NCBI GenBank assembly: GCA_023078685.1
Contig: JALGAS010000005.1
Span: 1 to 64,000, forward strand
Reading direction: 5' to 3'
Source: Neopestalotiopsis rosae
Lineage: Eukaryota > Ascomycota > Sordariomycetes > Amphisphaeriales > Sporocadaceae
DNA length: 64,000 bases
The notes beneath the pieces are model-generated. The model was not told the origin of the DNA. It searched no databases and saw only the letters and a list, made by a program, of their open reading frames with translations. Numbering within the stretch: position 1 is the stretch's first letter; the number at the start of each line of letters is the position of its first letter. The translations under genes and the position numbers were made by a program. Positions 10,943-21,657 of this stretch are shown here, piece after piece.

Positions 10943-12861
10943 CTACTCCTTGATCTCCTCCTCAATGGTTGGCTTTTTCTCATCTGTACTTGCGTGACTT
11001 CGCTCGCCAGCCATTCCTTGGAGAATCGAGGTCAAGCCTATTTCGCGATTAATCTCCTCCATGCGTTCAAAATCAGCAGCGGCTGTCCCCTCGGATCCAA
11101 ATATAACGTCCTAGTCTAGGTCAGCCAGAGGAAACAGAAAGGAACAAAGTGTAGAAACGAACCATTTCTTCCAGTGTCAAGCGTTTCGTTTCAGGAACAA
11201 AGAACCAAATAAATGCGGCGCCCAGTGTTGTCAAGAGGCCAAAAAGGACATATGTCCCGTATCCAATGCTTTGCAACATATCAGGGGTCACTAGCAAGTT
11301 AGTATTGTAACTTTTAAAGCGTTGAGATATAATTACCTTGACCGACAATGAAATTATTCATCTGTAAACAAGTTAGTCAAGTACATTGAGTATATGTCAT
11401 GGTTGCTTACCCAATTGCTGGACGCTCCAAGGGCTGTTCCATAAGGTCGAGAGCTCAGTGGCCAGATCTCTGCGACCAAGATCCATGCACATGGTCCCCA
11501 AGAGTATCCAAAGTGAATAACAAACAGCCAAACCATGACCACAGCTGCCCACCCGGCTGCTTCCTGTGATGCCCACTGGGTTGAGTTCTTGGCAACGATA
11601 ACGGCAATAATAAAATGACAGAGCGCCATTCCAATGGCTCCAACTGCGAGAACCGGCTTTCGGCCGACGCGATCAATGTATAGGACCGCGGGTATAGTGA
11701 ACAAAAACATCAGAATTCCCACAACACCAGTTGCCAGCAGGCCGGTGGTATTGTCGCTCATGCCCAGCTGTTTGAAGATGGATGGGGCGTAGTAAAGAAC
11801 CGCGTTGATGCCGGTCCATTGCTGGAAAGTCATGGTAACAGTAGCGACAACGACTCTTTTGAACATGGGCTTGGTCTGAAATAAGGACTTGATCGCCACA
11901 AACTGTAGCTTAAAGGTATTCCATGCTGTTTGCTCACGGAGATGAGGAAAATGTTCGGCGACGGTCCGTTTTTCGAACAATGACTGGGCCTTGATTTCGA
12001 GGAATTCCAACTCTACTAGCTCGTGGTCCGCTGGAAGCCCCCGGAGGCTGGCCAGGATCTTACGAGCTTCGGCCTCTCGGTCATGGTGGACAAGCCATCG
12101 GGGAGAAAAGGGCATAAAAAGCATGCCAAAAAACAACACCGCGGCAGGGCCAAGTTGAAGACAAATTGGCACGATCCAAGCGGCATCTTTCTGGGACCCT
12201 AGTTCGACGCCGCCAATAAAATTGGTCCCATAGTCTATCCAGAAACTGACCAAGATTCCAAAAGTGATGGCAAGCTGCTGAAGAGCAACCAGAGCGCCTC
12301 GGACTTCTGGTGGTGCCACTTCAGAGTTGTAGATTGGCACAATTGTGGCCAGGCTTCCAACTCCAATACCAGTAACGAAACGTCCAGCAAGGATGACGTT
12401 GGCACCACCACTTTGCGCAGTGGCTTGTATAATGACACCGATTATGAACACTGTAGTGGCGACCAGAATGCCATACTTTCGGGACAGAGCTTCGGCAGCG
12501 AAGCCGGACAGGAGTGCGCCAATCCAGGCTCCGAGTTCCAAGATGGCAGTGAGCCAACCTTTCTTGGTCTGGTCGGCGTTGGGATCGAGGGGGTCATATT
12601 CTCCCATGTCTAAAGATGTTAGTCTGTATCAATGACATGCCACGGAAAACTCATACGTGCTTGAAATGAGGGCATAGCCAAGACACCTGAGAACATTCCC
12701 TGGTTGTAACCATACAGAATGCCTCCGATACATGCAAATGCTGCAATTCGAAAGACCTTGAAGTTTTTCACCAGTGCTTTCGGGCCAGATGCGCCCATGA
12801 GGTTCTGGCGTCGCTTCAATGCGGCATCGTAGACCGCGGCACCGCTATCGGCAGCAACCAT
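10943..12861 (-). CDS. MFS sugar transporter
   Basis: Five exons in transcript order: 12861-12657, 12609-11411, 11361-11337, 11290-11163, 11110-10943; 574 residues. Sugar-porter hallmarks are GGILYGYNQGMFSGVLAM in helix 1, a PFSPRW motif before the central loop, and PETKRLTLEEMD after the last helix. The short 25-nt third exon supplies MNNFIVGQ in helix 11. The first in-frame ATG is at 12861; a longer frame upstream lacks an ATG. The protein should import a mono- or oligosaccharide across the plasma membrane. It is the likely uptake partner for products of the CE15/AA9 genes, though the substrate cannot be read from sequence. Confidence 0.9.
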
Positions 12862-15800
12862 TGCAAAGTTGGTCTCCCAAGATCGTGACAATACAAGTGT
12901 TTCGGCTGATGAAGAATTGCTTCACCCACTAAGTATTGCAAGAAATAGTATTTGGAATGGAATGATCAAGACCAAGATATTGCGAGAGGGTCTGGTTATA
13001 AATGATAGCCAGGACAATGACTCTCCTTAAACGCAACGTGCATAATGACCGGTCATCAATCGAGAATCGGGCAAAACAAAATCGTCCATTTGGACCCAAG
13101 ATTGAACATTGCTTTGCATGGGGCGAGTCTGACAGCTACCATGTCGGCCCAGGGTGCTGGGTAAATAGATATCGATACGAAAATTCACAAAGCGCTCATT
13201 GGTGCGCATTGATCCATCTTCAGCATAAGACACCATGGGATGAGATGGCTAGAAGCTATGGCAGGAAATGGTTCGAGCGGTTCAGTCAGGATAGTGCTCC
13301 AAACTCCAGGGTCTCGTGCGGGGAGGCGTGGAAAGAATGCGGAGATACCCCAGCAAGTGCGAATCCCCTCACGAAAGGCTTGCTCCTAGACAGCTCGCGG
13401 CATATGTATTTAGGCTAAATGTCCTAATCCCTGCACATGCTTAGATATTACCGACTCGGCCTTTCAAATGATGCAAATTTAGCTGAGAACCTGAAGGGGC
13501 GCCACAAAGTCGCATTTGGAGAAAAAACAGCAAACGAGCGACTGGTTGGAACATTGCTGCGAATTTGCGGATATGAAATGGCATAATCCAAGCCGAATGG
13601 TAGAGGCATCTATTTGATGGCGACAGCATTTTGTATGCGAGGACGACGCAACAGCCTTGGAACGTTGGAATTTAAAACTGCGATATTGGCAGGTTGCTGC
13701 ATACGTAATTGAGCCCAAGCCCGTGAGTCTACCCCAAACTGTGTTCTGCGGGTGAAGATATCAGGACTCGATCGCTGAGTCCACGATTTAAAACTCGGTA
13801 CGAAATGACCCAAGTCAAAGTTGATAAAAGTCATGCCTTGGTGTCTCGTTGCTCACCCAGTGCTGTGATACTTATGTGATCATGGCAACTTGGCAGCTAG
13901 GTATGTATCTGGTTGGGTGCACCTTCACCTAGCATAATGGGTTCCTCCATGGCTTTGATCAGCTTCAAGTGCAGGATTGACGTCTTCATTGAATATGTTC
14001 ATCTTGTTGATCATTAACTCGTATGTTATGGAAGTTAATCCTGCTGCATGCCCATCAAAATTGCCTGCTATCCCATTCCGTATGTCATGGGACAGCAAAT
14101 TGCTGATCTCTTGTGGCAGGCAACCAACCTATGTGGGCACATACCAAAATACATACCTACAGATTACATTAGTCGGCAGGGAGCTTGGGCACCTCCGTCA
14201 ATGTTGCTGCAGAACCTGGAACTCTTTCCTCACACAAAGCGAGGTTCTCATTGATATCTTTGTAGTGACAACAAGCACCAAGCAGCTGGGATGAATGAAC
14301 AAGGCATGACAGAGATTGGAGCCACAAGTCCGTCTGAGCAGCTAAACACAGGGCCGGTACACTGATGCTTGCCGAGGCTCGCGCTAACACATACCCGACG
14401 TGTACAATCGTTTTCAGAGGTTCATGGTCATGGAACAATGCTTTTCCGAATTCCATGTGGTCATACTCGCATGGAATCAGAGATAAATCAAATGCTCTCA
14501 GGTTCGCCAGTTGGCAGTATGTTATGTAGAGTATGGGCCGGTCGGGACTGTGGGCGTATGTGGGCGCATCCCACCTTCCCCACTGCGAAAACACCCCTGG
14601 CGACGATCGTTCCTTTCCCGCTTCGAGCTCCACTGCCCACTGTAGACGCGCGCCTGCGACTTTTCCAGCGAAGGTAGTCTTATGCTTATTTTGGAAACCC
14701 CTCAGGCCAGGGCCAATCCGAGCTTTCGCTGTGCATTGCAGCCGCCAGGTCTGCAAAGAGTACTGGCGCTTGTCTCATCAATCCTGCGCCCAGGTCAATG
14801 TGAGACCGACGGTTGTCGAGCAAATACAGACAACCTGAGGTCAGCATCACTGGGCGCGCCTGTCAATTCAACTCATCGAATGTGATGCTCTGAGTTCATG
14901 CAATGATGTTCTTGATTTACCCCTCTGCTTGCCCTCTGCCTGTGGACTTGACAATTGGTTGTCGAGCGACTTCCCAATGCAGGTACCGCATAGTTGCAGC
15001 AGCAGCGCAAGACACTTGACTTCTCTGTTGCAACGCTAGCCGGAATCCATTTAGATGGCAGGCGCAAATTTAGTGTTGGACGAGGGGTAAAATAAACAAC
15101 GTTGGCAGCTGTCGCTAGACCTTCTCTCTAAAGCATCAATAATACCACTCCTCTTTATTCTTGGAATTAGTTTTCCAACTGGGTCGTGCCCAGTGAGTAT
15201 CTCATTTGGACACCAGCCAAACATTGATGCCATTGAGACCGAGACATCGGTAAGCTAACCTGTTTCGTTGATTCAATGTGTATACTGCCCAGAACGGTGG
15301 ACCTTGGCAATACTGCTGTCGGCCAAGTCATAACCCTGGCTGATTTTGCGAAATTAAGGAGAATTTCCCTACTCTCGCGGCTGCAACTTGAAATAATGGC
15401 GGCTAATGGCACAGTTCCCTCCTCTATTTTTGTATCGCACATCTATCTGCTCTTCAGTATATGTGCCCTGAAAAGTACACGGGGGGCTCCATCTCATATA
15501 TGCTAGCCGCCCTCGCACGTTAGATCGATCCCTCTAGCCGCCCAAACACCAGACAGACGCCCTCCAGAGGCGCTCCAGCCAATGTCAAGAGGCCATTTCC
15601 TGTCTATCCGCTCTTTCAGATACGCACCCCGGGTTTCATGAATTCCACCTGCATCTCCAGTTCAGTATGCCGCTCTGCGTTTGTCTTCCACGAGCATGGG
15701 AGTTGTGTTTCAGATCCATGAGCTCAGGTCTCGCATCACAACCTCGAGCCAACTGCCGCAGGTTCTCGTTCGTCCTTGATGGGTGGACTCGGTTTTATAA

Positions 15801-16145
15801 AGGGTCACGCCCTGATCGTGGCTCATTGTTTCTGGCCTCATCATCTAGACCTCCTTTGCTATCGCAAGAATCAATCAATTTCCTTCTTCGTCTGTTTCCT
15901 CTGTCTGGCCCCCTTTCCTTGTCTCCCATTCGTTTCTCCTCCATTCGTTTGACACGAGGGACCTGGAGCTGTAATCTCGCCTACAGTAAAAGAAAAATCC
16001 CCGGGACCACTTCACCACCAAACACGAAATTCTTGGACGCGAGCGCTTTCTAGTTTTAATCATCAGATACCAATCAGTCTTATAGAATCCTTGACTTGTT
16101 TCAGTTTTCTGCATACAGTATACTATTATTTCATTATCAAGCATC
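12862..16145. other. Gene-poor 3.3-kb interval
   Basis: No frame in this stretch has a recognisable family, a credible start or intron-joined continuation. A second copy of the 151-bp repeat lies at 15053-15203. From about 15830 to 15960 the plus strand is strongly pyrimidine-rich, which fits a promoter or long 5' leader of the Myb-like gene starting at 16146. Confidence 0.55.
15053..15203. repeat. Dispersed 151-bp repeat, copy B
   Basis: Gapless match to 6122-6272, in the same orientation and 8.9 kb away. The last about 35 bases (…GGGTCGTGCCCAGTGAGTA…) are identical in both copies, while the rest has scattered transitions. It lies in an otherwise gene-poor interval. Confidence 0.8.
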
Positions 16146-17242
16146 ATGCCGAAACATACCCGCACATCCAGCTCGGTCCATCAGCACTATCAGCAACAAC
16201 AGCAACAACAACAACAACAACAACAGCAGCATCCCCAGGTCTACGCCAACGCCATGACTATGCCTGCATCACTGGCACCATCTCAGGCTGTGGATATCGG
16301 ATACAATAGTCGTCCACATTTACCACTCAACACGGCGTTCTATCCGACCATGCCATCTTCCGCGAGTGCTCCGCCACCAATGCAACCTCAGTATGAGCAA
16401 TACTCTGCTCCGGTAGTGCCAGCCTCCATTCCGCATCGCGCATCGTCTGGGGCTTGGTCCCCACAGGACGACCAGAACCTACTGTCGGCGAGACAGCAAG
16501 GACTGAACTGGAACCAGATTCGAAGCACTTATTTTCCAAACAAGACCCCCAATGCGTGTCGTAAAAGACACGAGCGCTTGATGGAAAGAAAAGGTGCCGA
16601 CGACTGGGATGTGCGAAAATTCGAAAAGATCGCCAAGGAGTACATGAGCATGCGCAAGGAGATATGGCAACCACTCGCCCACAAAGTCGGAGAGAAATGG
16701 AATGTCGTCGAGGCAAGAGTGAGTTGGAACACATGCAAAAGAAAAGCTCCTACTGATTTTCATCTTAGTGTATGAATAGCGGCCTCAAAAATATTCAAAA
16801 CGCAGCCCGTGCAGGTGCTCGGCGGGAGCGCGCCGAGTCTGGCCAGTCTTTCCATGGGTATGACGACGACAGCGGCATCTCGGGCATTGGTCTGACTCCA
16901 GTAGATGACCTCGATGCTTCATATAGCAGTCCCGAGACGGGGCACTCAAGCTCCCACTCTGTAGGCAGCTCCTTTCACAACGGCTACAACCACATGCACC
17001 TGACCGATCAGGCGTACGGCCACGCATATCCTGCCAGTACGGGCGGTATGTCATCATCCGACTACGGCTCTTCTGTGTCCTCGACGGCAGCTCAAGGATA
17101 CGGTCAAATTTCCACTCATTCTCACCATTCACAAGGTGGTTCTCCTTACCTACCTCATGGGCAAAGACTGCCTAGCGTGGATATGGGTATTGAGGCCATC
17201 ATTAATCGACCGCATCATAGGGGCGCCGCTACCGGCATGTAG
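16146..17242 (+). CDS. Myb/SANT-like DNA-binding protein with polyQ
   Basis: Two exons, 16146-16718 and 16769-17242; 348 residues. Residues 16-28 are 13 consecutive glutamines. A Myb-like repeat covers about 101-149 (GAWSPQDDQNLL…LNWNQIRSTYF…CRKRHERLMERK), with spaced tryptophans and a basic third helix. A second helical part (KIAKEYMSMRKEIW) continues to the intron. The C-terminal half is Ser/Gly/His-rich and probably disordered. Likely a nuclear transcriptional regulator; the targets are unknown. The intron is 50 nt with GTGAGT donor, and joins VEAR to CMNSG. Confidence 0.88.
16191..16229 (+). repeat. CAA/CAG microsatellite (polyQ)
   Basis: Thirteen glutamine codons, nine CAA and four CAG, inside the Myb-like gene. 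A mixed-codon run of this kind can vary in length between strains. Confidence 0.95.
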
Positions 17243-18318
17243 CGATCTTGTACGACTATTTCCTTATTTATTGTGACAATGAATTCTCACCCACGAGACG
17301 TAAGTCTTGGTTTGGACATGGGGGCGCAAAGGGTACTTGCGCAGGCGTTTGGCGAAAATAGGGCGTGATGTTACCTGAATTTGTTTTCAAATGGTCACCA
17401 CGCACACGGAGTTCTTGGCGTTCACTTATAAAGGAGGTCAAATCGGAGTACGTCCAGCGAAACATGATGATAATGATGATACCTAGTCTAGGAGATCGAA
17501 GAACTACGCAGCAGGCGCATTGCCTCACCAATCCCTTGGGGTTGCCGGCTTACAGATTCTAAATCAATATATATACAATTTGCTATTAAAAAGGGCGTGC
17601 CCGATCACAAGATGCGGGCTGTACCACATGTACATTGTCACAGTCACAAAACACAAGTTTAAGTGTAATTTATCCAGATGAGTGCTCTGTATACTGAAGA
17701 ATTAATATTCACTAGACTACAGATTACCTAGCTGCCAAGTTGTACCTATGCTTCTCCACTCTCGGCACCTTAGCACGGCTATGGTCGGATCTCGGTGTCC
17801 GGCGGTCAAGGATTTGTCACGTCGGGACTACTCCGTTCTCAATGCCGGGATACTGTCGCCGACTGAAGTTCTTGGATGGTCAATCCAGACTCTGCGTCTC
17901 CAAAGCCACACATTCTGATTTGAGTGGCTGTGACTATCTAGCCTCGATAATCATGGACGTAAATGACAAGTATGCAGACCTGGTCAGCGAAGAGCAAGTC
18001 CTTGGCGGCTTGCATGTGCTCCTTGCTCGTCCAGCTGGCTCCACATAGTAGGTGACCGGTACATAGTATGGTACTGTACAGATTTAAGACTACCTATGCA
18101 GCTGCCGTACCCACATGCTTGTAAATACGATATACTTCCGAAACCTGCAGCAAGGGCCGTCAAGGACTTGCTTACAAATCCGTTGTCCCAAAACTCTCAC
18201 ATAAAGAGGACATGAATCGAAGCCAAGCAGTCTGAGAGATCATTTTCCGCAGATACCCCTCAACACGACTTGACCAACTTTGCAATTGACGACCTTGAAC
18301 ACCCCAAACATCATAACC
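17243..18318. other. Intergenic, no supported gene
   Basis: About 1.1 kb between the Myb-like gene and the GST. A 102-codon plus-strand frame at 17740-18048 has no family resemblance and is probably chance. The right end carries the GST promoter, ending in the leader CCAAACATCATAACC before its ATG. Confidence 0.5.
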
Positions 18319-19056
18319 ATGGCACCATTCGGTAAAATCTACTCATACCCAGGTAACTGGCGTGTCCAACGGGTAAGTTTATCATATTTCTGTGGACCAG
18401 ACTTTTAACGTCGAATTGGTTCGAGAGTACTAACATCATTTCAGGCACAAGTCGTTGCTGCTCTCAATGGGCTTGATGTTCCACTAGTTGAGGACTTTGC
18501 CATGGGCAAAACCAACCGCACGCCCGAGTTCTTGGCCAAGTTTCCCATGGGAAAGGTCCCCGCTCTTGAATGTGCCGACGGCTTCTGCATCGCCGAGGCC
18601 GCGGCCATCTGTTCCTACCTGGCTGGCAGTGGACCGGCCGCGCAACAGCTTCTGGGTGCAGATACACAGACACAAGCCCGTATCGCCGAGTGGTCATTCT
18701 TCTCAGAAAACGAGCTGGCTGCCAATATCATGCCCCCTGCTGTCATGTGCTTTCTGAAGATAGTGCCTTACGACGAGAAGCGTTATGACATGCACGCGGC
18801 AAACCTGACGCGTGCCTTGAAGAGAATTGAGGCTGCGGTACAAGGGGGCAAGAAGTACCTTGTCGGATCTCAGCTCACACTGGCCGACATCATGGTAGCC
18901 GGGCCCTTGTTTGCTTCAATGGCTTTCCTATACGACAGTGAAATGAAGCAGGAGGTCCCAGAAGCTACGCGATACTTGCAAAATCTATCAGAACTGCAAG
19001 AATTCAAGTCTATCTTTGGCGAACTCAAATCCATTGAGACCCGTATGAGAGCTTGA
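18319..19056 (+). CDS. Glutathione S-transferase, EF1Bgamma class
   Basis: Two exons, 18319-18372 and 18445-19056; 221 residues. An N-terminal thioredoxin-like fold (GKIYSYPGNWRVQRAQVVAAL, then KFPMGKVPALE and the IAEAAAICSYLA turn) is followed by an all-helical domain with SQLTLADIMVAG. The sequence resembles the GST part of elongation factor 1B gamma, but the EF1G C-terminal domain is absent, so it is probably a stand-alone detoxifying or redox enzyme rather than a translation factor. The 72-nt intron has GTAAGT, an ACTAAC branch site and CAG. Confidence 0.88.
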
Positions 19057-19423
19057 GAAATGATCAGGACGTGGGCAAAGTGAGCAAAACAATATAGTCA
19101 CCTATTCTCGGCCATTGCATGCCAGCAATTTGATTAATGAAGCATCGGTTTTGCGTTATCTCATGGAGCTCGTCAATACGAGAAATCTGGAAACATTACA
19201 ACTCTAGTACAATCGCGATACTTCAGCTTTGGGGCTGCTTGCTATAAAATTTGGATATCATCATTATCCTTTCTATTGCTCGTCGACGTGATTCAAGAAG
19301 TTTGATGGCTTGATTCGTGATTTGAACAATGCTCCATCAGGGCAGAGCAGGTTTCATGTTTGTATATAGATACACGAGTATACAAATGGATGAGTGGTGC
19401 AACCGAAAGACCTCCGCTCATGT
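19057..19423. terminator. Convergent 3' region, GST and COX10
   Basis: A 367-bp gap between two convergent stop codons. It should hold both polyadenylation regions. No other feature seen. Confidence 0.45.
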
Positions 19424-20920
19424 CTAGCTACCTATGCGGAGGTCTTTGCGTTTGGGAATTGTCTCAATAATCTCTTCCTCTTCCCAGTCGTCTTCATCTT
19501 CGTCATCCTCTAGTAGAGGCTCCCCAAAAATAGCCCTCCACACTCGGGTCCACATACCCTTCTTCTGGGCTAGAGCAAACACCATCACGACTGGTAAGTG
19601 CCAAACGCTTGCCCAAAAGAGTCCTCTGGCACTGCCGTGAAAGCCTTCGTGTTTCCAGAATCGCACGGCCTCACGTGTGAGCCATACATTAATAGGCAGA
19701 CTGGTCACTGCAAAACTCCACTCCGTCACTCCTACAGCACAGAGACCAAAGCAGATTGGGAAGAATGCAAGGCTGTATCTCAAAGCAACTCGGCCGTTGC
19801 GTGCAGGGTTGACCCAAGCCAGCATCTTGTGCCCTGCGATCTTGTATTCCTCTCGAATGGACCAGGATAGCGCCATGAAGTGTGGAAATTGCCAGGCAAA
19901 AAGCAGGCCTGCCAATAGCCAGCCTCCGATAGCATCCCGTGTGAGAAGTAGCTCTTCAAAACCTCCAGTGTCTGTCGCAGACTCCCCAGCAGCTGCCGCC
20001 CATCCCATGAGAGGCGGGATGCCGCCCACGATGGCGCCAACCCAAGTATTCAACCAGTGAAGACGTTTCATTGGTGTGTACACGCCGGCGTAAAGGACAA
20101 CATTGGTCGCGCCGAGAGCGGCAACCGTCGGGTTGACGCCAAAGTACAGTGCTCCGACTCCTGTTGCGGCAGCCAATATGGCAAAGACAATTGCCTTGCG
20201 CTGCGTGAGAAGACCTCGAACCAGTGGTCTATTACGGGTTCTCGACATCTTGGCATCTGTATCGGGCTCGTACAGCATGTTGAGGGTGTTTGCCGAAGCC
20301 GAGCATAAAGCAGTTCCTGTGGTGAGAAAGGCCAGCGTCAGAGGTGATAAAGATGGCGCATCTACACCAATGGTGGGCGAGAGAAAGTCGGGCACTGGAT
20401 ACAGCGCATATGAAGACATTGCTGTCAGAACGACGAGCATCGATAGTCGCGGCTTCGATAGCGAGAGGTAGAGGGAGAATTGCCGCCGGAATGATTTGGC
20501 AGAATGATTGGCAGCCGATGTCGTCAGTGCCGACGAGGCATCTTCGGCGGGGAGCGAGTTGTCGGGCGCATGTCCAGCCGCTCCTTCTGCTGCTAACGCA
20601 GCTTTTCGTTTTGCGGCTTGTCGTCGTCGATGTGGGAGGTCTTGATTGGGATGTGGTATTGTTGATGACGTCGGGGACTCATTATGACTTTGTGGCGCGG
20701 CAGTCGATGCTGAATATCTACCAGTCAATGCACTATTGGCGAAGAAATAGCCCAGCCTGAGCCGGCGAGGCGGCGCAGCAATGGCATTCTGCGATGCAAA
20801 GCTTTGGGCAAAGGTTCGTGAGGAAGCTGCCCTGGATCGAGATAGCTGCAGGCTGCATTGCCAGCAAACACTATCGGCGGCGCCCGGGCGAAGTAGGGTT
20901 CTTGGTGGCCGAATATTCAT
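19424..20920 (-). CDS. cox10: Protoheme IX farnesyltransferase COX10, mitochondrial
   Basis: Intronless, 498 residues. The first about 145 residues are rich in Arg, Ser and Ala, fitting a mitochondrial presequence and a variable linker. The UbiA prenyltransferase core begins near SLSKPRLSMLVVLTAMSSY. The Asp-rich site NMLYEPDTDAKMSRTRNRP at about 214-231 binds the prenyl diphosphate. YTPMKRLHWLNTWVGAIVGGIPPLMGW is the family-specific second loop. It farnesylates heme B to heme O in the inner membrane, the first step to heme A for cytochrome c oxidase. The acidic C-terminal tail (DDEDEDDWEEEE) is typical of fungal homologues. Confidence 0.96.
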   Translation of the reverse strand: MNIRPPRTLLRPGAADSVCWQCSLQLSRSRAASSRTFAQSFASQNAIAAPPRRLRLGYFFANSALTGRYSASTAAPQSHNESPTSSTIPHPNQDLPHRRRQAAKRKAALAAEGAAGHAPDNSLPAEDASSALTTSAANHSAKSFRRQFSLYLSLSKPRLSMLVVLTAMSSYALYPVPDFLSPTIGVDAPSLSPLTLAFLTTGTALCSASANTLNMLYEPDTDAKMSRTRNRPLVRGLLTQRKAIVFAILAAATGVGALYFGVNPTVAALGATNVVLYAGVYTPMKRLHWLNTWVGAIVGGIPPLMGWAAAAGESATDTGGFEELLLTRDAIGGWLLAGLLFAWQFPHFMALSWSIREEYKIAGHKMLAWVNPARNGRVALRYSLAFFPICFGLCAVGVTEWSFAVTSLPINVWLTREAVRFWKHEGFHGSARGLFWASVWHLPVVMVFALAQKKGMWTRVWRAIFGEPLLEDDEDEDDWEEEEIIETIPKRKDLRIGS

Positions 20921-21657
20921 CTCGAGTAATGACCATGGCCCATTGCTAGTGCAAACAGGTCAATTGCCTCTGATTGCACCACGATGCTGCTGCTTGCGCG
21001 CTTCTAGAGGTCGCTCTGGGTCGATGATAAGGTAGGTAGCCTCAAGGATTTGACAAATCCCGGGGTGAACGAATGTTCCGAGCCGCGCTTTATCCCATAG
21101 GCCGGGGTCCAGTGCGTGCAGGTCGGGTGCAGGTGCTTTGGCTAGGGGCGATCTTGCAGGCGATTTAGGCGGGTCAGCCTTTGAATAGCACCCAAGCTGG
21201 TAGCTAGCAGCCACTACAAGTCAGTCAGACCGCCAAACATGAAATGTGCGATTAGTGCAAGTGCCGTGTTGACGCCTCTCGGCCTCTGGACGACAAATTG
21301 AAGCATTCTACGTATAAACTAGACTGGGCGTGATAAGATGCTTCTCCGGCTTTGAATATCTTGTACATGACTTGAGGTTATGAAAGGACCCCAGGTTGTG
21401 TTGCGATAAACACAACCCCCCAAATTTGTGAGCCAGCTCACATAGTATGCAGTAGTCATGATACGTCAAGAGGCATCTGACCTTGATTACTCTGTACACC
21501 AGGCTCCCAGGCATTTGGAGCCTTATGCATGCGCTCCCACCACCACGACCTAGGATGCTTTTCTATCCTAGTCGATAATTGAAAATCAACTCCAAGACCA
21601 CGAACCAACAAGTTCATCTGTCATCTCGACCCACGCTGAACTGTCTTCGCCGTTGTC
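20921..21657. promoter_or_regulatory. Divergent promoter, COX10 and BCS1-like gene
   Basis: About 740 bp between divergent start codons of two genes whose family members act at the mitochondrial inner membrane. No other gene is supported. Confidence 0.45.

Noticed and set aside
13002..13418. 138-codon plus-strand frame upstream of the sugar transporter
   Set aside because: Composition and lack of motifs fit chance; no start context or continuation.
14169..14756. 195-codon minus-strand frame
   Set aside because: No recognisable domain; its first half overlaps equally open frames on the other strand.
17740..18048. 102-codon plus-strand frame
   Set aside because: No motif, no similarity to a known family and no intron-linked partner.
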